From positions 682,001-746,000 of the forward strand of contig JAKUDP010000012.1 in assembly GCA_022570795.1 (NCBI GenBank): DNA of 64,000 nt, in the 5' to 3' direction. A program made the translations under genes and the position numbers. The notes under the pieces were generated by a model. That model had not been told where the DNA came from, did not search any database, and saw only the letters and a program-made list of their open reading frames with translations. The stretch comes from Sphaerulina vaccinii (Eukaryota; Ascomycota; Dothideomycetes; Mycosphaerellales; Mycosphaerellaceae). Positions 43,507 to 52,791 of the stretch are shown one piece after another. Positions within the stretch are counted from its first letter, which is position 1. The number at the start of each line of letters is the position of its first letter.

Positions 43507-44175
43507 ATGTCACCGCTACTTCGTCCAGCCTCGCTCCGCACGCTCATGAGAACCCTACCTCAAGAACTCTACGACGACATCTACAACCTCGTTTTCACAG
43601 CCGAACCATCCACGATTCGCATACACTCTCGAACAGCTTCGAGTGCCAATTGTTCGAAAGCAAACATCCCGCTCAAGAAACCACTTACCGTAGCCCAGGG
43701 AGCAGGGGATCCATACTCTTTCGAGTGTCTTCTCTCGTACCGGGAAGGGATGCCAAAACCAAGCAAAAGATACAACTTCCCACACCTCCTCCATATCGAC
43801 AACAAGTCGAGAGCCATATATGCCGCTTCCTACTACAGTGTTACGACGTTCATCTTGACTGACAACTTGCGAATCGTCGACTGGCTGAATGTGCTTGCTG
43901 AAGACCATGTCAGATTTGTCGAGAAGCTCTATCTCGTCGTAGGCTATTGTTACTCGCATGACGATTCTTCAATTGAGTGGCGGAACTTCTGCTCAAAAAG
44001 TCAATCACATCTTGCCCATGTGGTTGGACAACCGAAGGCGAAGACGATTCGTTTGATTGAGTGTAATATGGTCAGGCATAGGCTTGGAGTGGATGTGGGA
44101 CGTTGGGGTATAGGTTCTTTTTACATGTTGTGTGGTATTCCATTCACTTCTCCTATTGGTCGTATCTATGGTTAA
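43507..44175 (+). CDS. Short F-box-like paralogue 3
   Basis: Single open frame of 222 residues starting MSPLLRPASLRTLMRTLPQE and LYDDIYNLVFTAEPSTIRI. Compared with paralogue 2 it has a longer insert (about residues 35-80) before FPHLLHIDNKSRAIYAASYY and SVTTFIL. The C-terminal part (LVVGYCYSHDDSSIEW and later) diverges. No intron is needed, unlike its two neighbours, so either the intron was lost or the real C-terminus differs. Function unknown. Confidence 0.72.
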   Translation: MSPLLRPASLRTLMRTLPQELYDDIYNLVFTAEPSTIRIHSRTASSANCSKANIPLKKPLTVAQGAGDPYSFECLLSYREGMPKPSKRYNFPHLLHIDNKSRAIYAASYYSVTTFILTDNLRIVDWLNVLAEDHVRFVEKLYLVVGYCYSHDDSSIEWRNFCSKSQSHLAHVVGQPKAKTIRLIECNMVRHRLGVDVGRWGIGSFYMLCGIPFTSPIGRIYG

Positions 44176-44439
44176 GCGGAAGCCTGGCGCGCGGATTGGA
44201 AGTGGAGAATGAGTGGTCGCGGCTCCTGCAGAGATGGTACGAACAGGCGAGATAGCGATGATGGCGATGGGTACTTTGTATCGGTAATATGAGTGAGGGC
44301 TAGGGGCACGGCTTGGTTCGGAAAGGACCATTGAGCAAATGGACACATTGAATAGACTTCATTGAGATCTTACTTATCATGCATGCATGGTCTTTCCACT
44401 CCTCTCCAAATCTGCATCAACACAGCGGTGTCATGATCA

Positions 44440-45480
44440 TTATACCGTCACCGGATTAGCTTCTTCACCATTCAGCAAAGCCAGCCGATCTTCTTCCTTC
44501 TTCTGTCGTGCAGCCTCTGTCTCCCTCCTCAGAGCCTCCAGATTGAAACCACCATCATCATCGTCGTCATCTTCACCCTCGCTGTCCGAGTCGCCCCTCC
44601 AGTCGCCCTTCTCGAACATAGCCCTACCCGTAGCCTCTTTCATACTCTGTGCTTCCTTTTCTGCTTCCTTCTTATCGAGGCGTTCCTTCTTCCACTTCGC
44701 GAAAGACTCCGGTGTGACAGGCGTCAGCTTTCCGGTAAGCTGTAATCTCTGACTTTCCAGGAAATCCTCCAGCGTAAGAGTCGCTAGAGGTGATTTGTCC
44801 ATGAGCGCCTTCTCCGCAGCTCTCTGCTCCTTCGTCTTGAGCACGAATCCAGGCGGCAGAGAGTGTTTATACATGCACTTGTCGCCTCCATTCGGACATG
44901 TCCAGAACCAACCATATTTCTGATTTTCCACAGCTTCAATGAAGAATTTACAGACTTTATCAGTCGTAGTCTTCGGGTTTCCATGTTTTGACAAGACGAC
45001 TTGACGCAGTTTCTCTTCGTCCCAGTCTTCCATTCCATCTTTCTTTTTTGCCTCGTCTCCTTCGGCACCTTCTTCGCCTTCTCTTCGATCGGTGTAAAGA
45101 TCCATCTTTGCCGTCTTGCGCTCCACATCCAGATCGTGGGAGAATTTACATTTCTTTCCCTTTTCGCAGCCACCTTTCTTGTAGAATTGACAGAGAATGG
45201 TCTTAGGGTCCACTCCAAATGGCACCTTTTGAATTGCGACTGGGGCAAACAGAAGCGCTGCTTCCTTCTGCGCCTGTTCTGCTGCTTGCTTCTCCTTCTC
45301 GCGCTGAAGTCGTGCCGCCTCTTTCTTCTTGTCTTCTGGCGCAGAAGACACTGAAGCGGCCATTTGCTTGATCTGTTTCTTGGCTGCTCCTCCCTTCTTG
45401 TTCTTCATGCCGAAGGCCTTGTCGTCGACCGTGGGCTTCTTCTTCTTCTTGGGCTCATCCTGCTTTCCTTTGGGAGGCAT
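44440..45480 (-). CDS. TMA46: CCCH zinc-finger translation-associated protein (DFRP1/Tma46 family)
   Basis: Single exon, 346 residues. The lysine-rich start [20 protein letters not shown] and the GMKNKKG motif are typical of Tma46. Two CCCH fingers follow: [19 protein letters not shown] (about residues 96-114) and [19 protein letters not shown] then [11 protein letters not shown] (about 177-206). [13 protein letters not shown] segment and an acidic run near the C-terminus ([13 protein letters not shown]) complete the family pattern. Tma46 binds the GTPase Rbg1 (DRG1) and associates with translating ribosomes. Length and domain order match the family. It converges with paralogue 3 across a 264-base gap. 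Confidence 0.95.
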   Translation of the reverse strand: MPPKGKQDEPKKKKKPTVDDKAFGMKNKKGGAAKKQIKQMAASVSSAPEDKKKEAARLQREKEKQAAEQAQKEAALLFAPVAIQKVPFGVDPKTILCQFYKKGGCEKGKKCKFSHDLDVERKTAKMDLYTDRREGEEGAEGDEAKKKDGMEDWDEEKLRQVVLSKHGNPKTTTDKVCKFFIEAVENQKYGWFWTCPNGGDKCMYKHSLPPGFVLKTKEQRAAEKALMDKSPLATLTLEDFLESQRLQLTGKLTPVTPESFAKWKKERLDKKEAEKEAQSMKEATGRAMFEKGDWRGDSDSEGEDDDDDDGGFNLEALRRETEAARQKKEEDRLALLNGEEANPVTV

Positions 45481-45894
45481 GCTGGGTGGTAGTTCGCGGT
45501 GTTAGGCTAGTGATATGTTCTTCGCTCAGCCTTCGTTGGCTGAGGAGGAGGAGTGTTGTGGCAAATGTATGCGATTCGAGTCCAGTCGCGTGCTTCGAGA
45601 GTGGCTTGGTGGGGGATGAGATGAGATGGAAGAGGAATTCAGACGAGAGGCGATGGGAAGCTCTCCATGTGTGATTCTTTCCGTACGTCAGCTGCCACTG
45701 TGCTCCTGCCGTAGGAGATGTAGGTGAAGTGAGGCGAGCGTGTGGGCGTAGTGGTTGAGTGGATGTTCAAGCAGAATCAAAGTTTGAGAACGAAGTGGAG
45801 GTTTGAGTGGCGTCACAGCCAAGACTTCGAAATCGGAAGGAAGAGACGATTTGACTTCACTCTCACACTTCTCCTAGTCTTTCATCAACATACA
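45481..45894. promoter_or_regulatory. Divergent region between TMA46 and a small membrane-protein gene
   Basis: Contains the TMA46 promoter. Open frames at 45486 and the extension 45742-45894 lack protein-like features. No motif was singled out. Confidence 0.45.
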
Positions 45895-46140
45895 ATGAGT
45901 ACCTTTACTCTGCTCCTGGCATTTCTCTTCTGCTTCTTGGTCTTTGCACTGGCAGTATTTGCCCTATCGTCGTGTTTAGGTGAAGGAATTCGTTCTCGAT
46001 CGGACAGAAGAATGCCTCCTACAACCTATGGCCTCCAATACGCTCAAGCAATCGGATCAGGAGCACGCGGCGGCTACTCTGAGCATATTGAGATGGAAGA
46101 TATGCTGGAACGCTGGAAGGAGAATGGAGATGAAGATTGA
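45895..46140 (+). CDS. Possible small single-pass membrane protein
   Basis: An 81-residue frame starts MSTFTLLLAFLFCFLVFALA, with one hydrophobic segment of about 25 residues, then a charged cytosolic or luminal tail (RSRSDRRMPP, EDMLERWKENGDED). The frame is open further upstream to 45742, but that part is unlike a protein N-terminus. I see no family. The strong hydrophobic start and plausible ATG context support it weakly; it could also be a chance frame. Confidence 0.4.
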   Translation: MSTFTLLLAFLFCFLVFALAVFALSSCLGEGIRSRSDRRMPPTTYGLQYAQAIGSGARGGYSEHIEMEDMLERWKENGDED

Positions 46141-46242
46141 GCTCTATGTCTGCTATGGTCTGCTATACTTGGCAGGACTTCTCTGCTATCTGGTCGATCC
46201 TCATATCTACCAGGTCTGTACATTTCCAGCGATCGGCATTGA

Positions 46243-48786
46243 CTACTTCACCAACCCGGCCCTCTCGTCCTCCTCGCTGTCAGTCTCATACTCACTACTG
46301 TCCTCCTCTGACCCGCTCTCCTCCTCCGTCTCCTCCCCAGAACTTTCTTCCTCACTCTCCTCATCGAGCCAAGCATCCAGCGTCTTCTCCTTCTTCACAG
46401 GTCCATTACTCTTATACCCAGGATCAGCAGCCAAGCTCTCATCTAGCTTCTGCGCAGCCGTGAGCTCCCTCTCGGGCACATAGCCCTTCACTGGACGATC
46501 TCCATCATCTCGCAGGCGTGAATCAGGTTCATGGCCATCTTCGACCCAATCAGGCAGAGGTTCATAGCCCCGCATTCCGCCTGAAGTGCCTATTACGAGA
46601 GACGTGGAGCCGAGGATGAGATCTTTACGGCTCTCGCTAGGAGAAGGAGCTTGTGGTACTGGCTTGGGAGCTAGTAGGAGGAGGGAAGCGAGTTCTGTGC
46701 TGCTTTGTATGGCCAAGAGAGCGCGGAAGAGGCGAGCACGGTCGCGAAGAGAGTACGAAGGTGTGTAGCGGGCTAGTAGCATTGTATGCTGATAGAGCAA
46801 TTCGATCGGGTGTTTGGTGTCTTGTGCTTCGTCCGCTTCGGGCTGTGTTGAGAATGCATTCTCGCGAAAGCCGTCATGTTCCTCTTCTGTGGGCGATAGG
46901 ACTGTGCTGGTTTCCTGTTTCGGCTGTTCTGGGCTCAAAGCGTCAATCGCTCTCTGCTTCTCGTTCTTGGCGTTCAGGTGGTGAAGGTAGACTTTGGCTG
47001 CCAGCAGTATGGTCTGCGCGCGCACCTCATCGCTTTCTTCGGGATAGTTCTTGACAAGTATCCGTAGCACATCCGCCGCAATGTTATTCTCGGAGTCTAC
47101 ACCTGCAAACTCGCCGATCAACCAGACAATGCTCGCTCGTGCTGAAGGAGAGGTCAGAGTGTCCAGATTCTTGGCTAATCTGATTACAGTCTTTCGGTGC
47201 TCGTCCGGAGCACGCTGTATCAGATGCCGGATCACTTCCATTGCTTCACCAACCAAGTTGGCATCTGGACTACGTATCTGCTTTAGCAGAAGCGAGAGAC
47301 ATCGTCGTGAAGTCTTGTCGCTTGATGCTTGCGCACAGCGTCCAATGGCTCGCACACTTTCACGTACAAGGTTCGCATTGTGACCTTTTGAGAAGTGTTC
47401 CAGTTCTGCAAGGATAAGTTCCTGGATCTCTTTGCCGCTGTGTGGGAATATCAAGTTCAGGATTTCGAGCTTCAGCCGCCAGATCTGTGGTGCCTCAGTG
47501 GACCGCACCAGGAAGTGCCGGAAGTAGGGCACGAACTGTGCAGGATCGATTAGGCAGACTTGTACGATATTGTATAGTGCAACTTGTCGGATGTCTTGAG
47601 GAGATCGAAGGAGTGCCATAAGTGGTCCGACAGACTGTGGTAAGTGCTTCGCGGGAGAGAGGTAAAGATATGCTCGAGTCACAGCCAGTATCACCGCAGA
47701 GTTGCGACTCGACAAGAGAGGCTGCACGGACTTAAGGAAAAGCTCGAGATCTGGATCAACCGATTCAACTTCCTCATAGGCATCCTCGGTCTCCTCTTGC
47801 GGTTCCAGGTCCTCGTAGAAGTCTTTCGCTCGCTGTTCCTGATTTGCCGCTCTCTTCACTCGTGCTGTCCGTTTTGGAAAGCATCGTCGCGAGTACGTGG
47901 TAAACAATCGGATCACCGCAAGTTGACCCCACTCATCCATATCAACAACCATCTTGCATAGCCTGCGATAGACAGGATGTATCAGGTCAAGTCGGTTTGG
48001 GCAGATCTCCACGAAGGCCTGCACTGCTGCTCCTGCCACATAATACTGCTGATCGCCAAGTAAGGTTGCGACATATTCCTCCACTTGCGGTCTAGTGCTG
48101 GCATCAAGCTGTATGCACTTGACACATGCCAGTGCTGCTGCTTTGCGAACAAGTGGAGATAAGTCATTGACGCCCTTCTTCACAGCCAGGCTTATGATCT
48201 GTGCAATCATGGGAATCTTGATACCGGACATAGTCTTCAGAGCCATCGCTCGTACTCGTGGATTAGTATCAGATAACGACTTCTGTATCGTGTTGATTGC
48301 CAACAATGCAGTATCAGGATCTGCCTCAGCATGATATATGAGATAGTTGTACACCAGAGGCCTCGTAGAAGGATACGAATTCGAGAGCGTCTTCAGCACA
48401 TTGGGAAAGAAAGTGAGGGTCGGCTGGGGAGGATTGGCATATTGCATCTACACCTTGTATCAACTTCATGCCCGCCATCAATATGTACACATGGTTGAGG
48501 CGTACCGCAACCACTCTCCGCAGACCATCTAGCACTTCTCTTTCATGTTTGCTGTCGAGCAGCTTCTTGATCTGCGCCGCCGGCAGAGCCTTTGTGTTCT
48601 TTCGTGGTCCAGCATCTCGTGCAGCTTCGAGTGTAAGGTCGCGTGCTGTTGTGAATTGGTTGATTAGCTTCCTGTTGATGCTTTGTGGGTTGCGCAATTC
48701 CCAGCGAATTCCTTCCATATCGTTGTCGGTGGATGTTGGTGCATACCTTGTTCCAGCAACGAGCTGATCTTGCTGATGGACTCCAT
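46243..48786 (-). CDS. APL6: AP-3 adaptor complex beta subunit
   Basis: Exons 48747-48786, 48506-48645 and 46243-48447 give 794 residues. The spliced start MESISKISSLLEQARDLTLE, then IKKLLDSKHEREVLDGLRRV, is that of AP-3 beta. Exon 3 opens right at ATG, continuing VVAMQYANPPQ. The adaptin trunk is clear: YLIYHAEADPDTALLAINTI, NPRVRAMALKTMSGIKIP and SPLVRKAAALACVKC. The C-terminus is a long Glu/Ser acidic hinge (SSGEETEEESGSEEDSSEYE), a hallmark of AP-3 beta. The complex carries cargo from the Golgi to the vacuole by the alkaline phosphatase route. There is no ear domain after the hinge, as is usual in fungal forms of this length. Confidence 0.95.
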
Positions 48787-49104
48787 CGTGGCACAATACC
48801 AGCTCGTTGGCAAGTACGACTTTCAGCAGCAGTCGTGACTTCCTGAGATGACCGCGAAGTGGAGCTTCCCGAGCGGGACTGCCGCTGCCGCCAGCACAAA
48901 GAAAAATGCTCCAACTTCAGATTTCTGAATTTCAACAACAACATTGCGTGTCATCAGCAAAATGCGAAGAACGCGACCAACGCTTGCAGCAAACTACGGA
49001 TGCACATGTCGCAGCATCAGCTACTCACGGCGCCTCGCATGCCGGTGTGAGCATGAAACTTGCTACCTGATTGACCTACCGCAGCAGCTTACCCACCAAC
49101 CGAC
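48787..49104. promoter_or_regulatory. Shared promoter of APL6 and the gene at 49105
   Basis: The flanking genes diverge from this 318-base gap. Nothing beyond promoter function can be said. Confidence 0.5.
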
Positions 49105-49755
49105 ATGGCTTCATCACGACCCCTCGTACTCGATGTTGGAAGCGTGCAGGACTTCATACAGCATGTACTGAAGCATCACGCGCCACCATCAACCCTCATT
49201 GTCTGCTCAACCAGAGATGCGTTCATGACTTCCTTGAGGTTGGCTCCGCCGACCACGAGAAGTTCAGATGGGCTCGGACACTGGCTTAGGATTCCAACAC
49301 TTCGACTGCTCTCAACGTCACGGACGCTCAGAGTCGTTTTCTGTCCAGACATCACCCACCTTCGAGCGTACCTGGCAACCTACAGCATGGCAGTAGCGGA
49401 GCGGTCCAGCGAAGCCGGCTCAACCCAGCCAAAGCATGCGCAGCCAATCCTCGCCATACTCAATCCCATTGAACTTCATCGACCAACTTCAGCCTTCTCG
49501 GCACAAGGACTCAACAGGACCTTCTCCGTCGCCATCGAGGCTGCTCATGTCACCAACAGCAAGCTGATATTGGCCGAGGTCCCAATTTCACCAACCACTG
49601 GTCAGTCGTCAGATCCGTGGGATGAAGAGCTGTCCATCCTCAACGTCACGACCAAACGACTCGGTGACCTTTCAGTCGGCCGAACTGTCAGAGCGCGAAC
49701 GGTCGCCAGTCGATGGTGCACCTTCGAGAATATGCCCAGGCCAGTGAGGCGCTGA
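49105..49755 (+). CDS. Unrecognised conserved-looking protein
   Basis: Single exon, 216 residues beginning MASSRPLVLDVGSVQDFIQH. It alternates hydrophobic strands and helices: TLIVCSTRDAFMTSL, LRVVFCPDITHLRAYLATYS, ILAILNPIELHRPTSAFSAQ and SKLILAEVPIS, ending in WDEELSILNVTTKRLGD and VASRWCTFENMPRP. This alternation suggests a Rossmann-like or RecA-like alpha/beta fold without a visible Walker A loop. I suspect, from general resemblance only, a fungal protein of DNA-repair ATPase-like fold, but I cannot name it. The gene diverges from APL6. Intron-free. Confidence 0.6.
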   Translation: MASSRPLVLDVGSVQDFIQHVLKHHAPPSTLIVCSTRDAFMTSLRLAPPTTRSSDGLGHWLRIPTLRLLSTSRTLRVVFCPDITHLRAYLATYSMAVAERSSEAGSTQPKHAQPILAILNPIELHRPTSAFSAQGLNRTFSVAIEAAHVTNSKLILAEVPISPTTGQSSDPWDEELSILNVTTKRLGDLSVGRTVRARTVASRWCTFENMPRPVRR

Positions 49756-50300
49756 CAATTTGGTAAGCATTATCCAACTCACTACTCACCACACCCTCAT
49801 ATGATGAGTTTCACAGCTAAACACAGACCTGTTCGTAATAATCATGTCGAGCATCGCGTTATATAAATCCTGATATGTCCCTCTATCACATACACATCCG
49901 AAGCAACTTATGATGGAAAATCATTGCTAACATTGTTCGAAGCAGATATGCGGCACACGCTGCTTTCGCCCGCAACCTCCTTCAATCCAATGTAAGTACA
50001 GTCTCTGTCACCACCTGCCCTTCCTTTGCATGATGATACACCAGCTGGCACCAGTCTGAGAAAGACTTGTACTCTTTTTGCTGCGGACTAGCTTTGCACG
50101 AGACACAGTCTCTAGATCTGATCACAATCGTCTCTTCAAACATTTGCACAAAATACAAACAAACAGGATAGCCGCTGACAGCTCAGCAGCTCTACATTTA
50201 TCGAGTCATGCGAACGTGAACGCTCGAGAAGGACATTGGGTATCATGGAGTATGTACAACTCGCGGTCATGGTTCATCACAAATCACACTTTCATCAATC
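49756..50300. other. Intergenic region between convergent genes
   Basis: It carries the 3' ends of the gene at 49105 and of NUF2. AT-rich in parts. No credible gene or RNA was seen; the frame at 50078-50326 overlaps the end of NUF2 on the opposite strand. Confidence 0.5.
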
Positions 50301-51808
50301 TCAAATGCTCTGCTCCATCTCAGTGATGTACAACCGAATGTGGCTTTCCATCTTCATGTACTCTTCTCTTGCAGCCTGGACTTCATGCTCAATTTGTTCT
50401 TTCAGATCGGCCATCTAGACATCACGTTAGCATTGACTTCCGACCATATGCAGATAATGGGAACTCACCTTCTTCTCAGTCTGCTCAACTCTGACCCTCC
50501 TCTTCTCAATCTCCTCTCCTCGATCCTTCCTCTCCGCAGTCAACTCTCGATTTGTAGCCCTTAGCACCTCCATTTTGCTCTTCGCATTCTGCGCTTTCGT
50601 CTCAGCATCTCTTCTCAACTTCTCAATGCGATCCTGCCACTGTTGTAGTTGCTTCCTGAGCATTTTCTCTTGTCTTTCCACTTCCCTCACTTTATTCGAC
50701 ATTTCCGTCAATAAATCCCTGTTCTTGCTCGCAATCCGTTGTTCTTCATCTTCTTTCTGCAATTCCAGTTGTAGATCTCCCAGTAATCGAGTCAGAGACG
50801 AGATGTCTGTCTGTAGGAGTGTGAAGGTGTCGCAGGACGTCTGAAGGGCTCTGGCGCGTTTGTCCAGTCGTTCGATTTCGTTGCGGTCATTGGCGAGGTT
50901 CGAGCTCAGGTCGCGGAGGGATTGTTCTAGATGGGCCGGAGACTGCTCGGTGTACGGACGTAGCTTTGCAGCTTCCGTACGAGTCTGCATGACGGAGGTC
51001 GTTTTGTCTTCGAGAAGGGCTTTCAGACGTGATTGCTCTCCCTTGACGCGTTCAAGCTTCTCTGTCACGCGTTCCTGGGCTTTTTTCAGCTCAAGGAGAC
51101 GAGTCTTCAGCTCTTGCGATCGCTGCTCTTTCTGTTGCAACGCTGCTTCCACATTCTTTCTGTTTTGCTGCATCTCATGCAGCTGATCTTCTCGCTCCTG
51201 GTTCGCATGGTAAAGTTGTTCTATTGTGTTCTTCGTCCTTTCCGAGCTGTTGTAATGCTCATCAATCACGTTCGTCTGGCTCTCGCGAAAACGGATGAAG
51301 TTGATGATATAGCTGAAAATCTTCACCAATCGTGGATGTGTAGGTCGGTAGAGATCGCTGAAGGTAAAGTCCTTGATACCACACTCGAGGAGGAGCTTGC
51401 GCATTGTGATGAAGAAGCCCATGAGTTCGCGCGTGTCCGCAGTGAAGATACGCTCTGCATCGTCTCCACACATATCTTCTGCCGCCGCGCGCATCGCAGG
51501 CGCGACGACTTCGCGCGTCGTATTTGTGAGCAGTTCCGCAAACCATTCGAAGACCTTCTGGATCTGTTGTGGATTGGGCTTCCTAAGGTCTTCCAATGTG
51601 AAATTGATACCAATGTCGCTGATGCATCCTGCGATTTCTTTGTCCGGCTACTATACTGTCAGTAATGCGCTATGCATGAGAAAAGCGCGATGTTTACCAG
51701 TGTCATGAATGCATCCTCATCAGGCTCCTTGACCTTTTTCTGCTGCTGGCTCGATACTGATCTCCCGCCAGCCATGCTCATTCTCGGATTGTATTCCATG
51801 CTGGGCAT
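50301..51808 (-). CDS. NUF2: Kinetochore protein Nuf2 (Ndc80 complex)
   Basis: Exons 51698-51808, 50469-51647 and 50301-50414 give 467 residues. The spliced start reads [15 protein letters not shown], and exon 2 starts [20 protein letters not shown] and continues [20 protein letters not shown], the calponin-homology head of Nuf2. From about residue 165 it is continuous coiled coil ([18 protein letters not shown] and onward). Exon 3 adds [19 protein letters not shown] and ends TEMEQSI. Nuf2 pairs with Ndc80 to bind microtubules at kinetochores. Length matches fungal orthologues. An alternative in-frame start nine bases downstream (MEYNPRMSM) is equally possible. Confidence 0.95.
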
Positions 51809-52791
51809 TCTCTGTGCGTATGCGCTGCTGTTGGAATGTCGTGATGTCGATGTCGGCGCGTGGTGCAGTTTGAAAGTGTGAGAGAAATGTTATGTCAACA
51901 AAGCTGTCGCGCGGGACGATCTTGGCAAGAGCGCGAATCGCTCCTTCTCAAACTTCACCGCTCGTCCAACGACATCACGTCTCCTCAATAATCTTCACAT
52001 TTCCCGCGACATCAACACGTCGTTCACCACGACATCACACATTCCTGGCGTGGCGTACCACAGAGAACAAGAGCTATGATCGTTGCTCAGCACCGCCAAT
52101 CATACGCTCAAGATGAAGATTATACGTCCGAAGTCTGGTACTGATGGCCAGTGTCATAGCTTCGCACGACGTCAAGATTCTGCTGTTATGGAGACTCCGT
52201 ATGCTTCCGGATGTGACTCTACGCATGTTCACTTCATCTATGGTATAGGCAGAGTAGGATGTGAATGACTGCCTGGCTGCACTCTGGTGTCTGCAGACCG
52301 ATGTGCAGTATAAAGTCTCAAGATTTGAAGAGAGAGCCACTTCAAGAGCATTGGCAGATTCGCAGGCATGAATCACCATCATTGCTCTGTTATGTTAACA
52401 CTACAAATACAGGCTAGACGCTTCATCTTCTCTTTCATCAAGCAATCACGATCGCCGACCTCTCCGTGCAAGCATTTCTCGTGGTAAGGCCTCCACCATG
52501 AACTACAACTCAACCATGCAACCTCTCTTGGCATGTCGAGGCATCATCAGTAGTGTCCTCAACACGTTCACTCCTCAGGAACAAGCAATCAGCCAATAGC
52601 TGACAACTTCGTCAGCCTCATCTCTCGGGAATACTTTCTTAGGAGGGTGAAGTAACCAAGGATATCGGACATGCGTACGAGCCTCATCGACGAGGCGCGT
52701 GCGCTTTGCTACATCAAAAGGATGGCTCAGAACTGTTTCTGTTTTGCTTCCCGAATTGTGCTCCCCAAGACCAGAGTCTCTCGTTACAGCC
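51809..52791. promoter_or_regulatory. Divergent intergenic region between NUF2 and the surface-protein gene
   Basis: It should hold both promoters. Short frames (51892-52116, 52074-52382, 52575-52805) show no similarity. I identified no specific motif or repeat. Confidence 0.45.
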
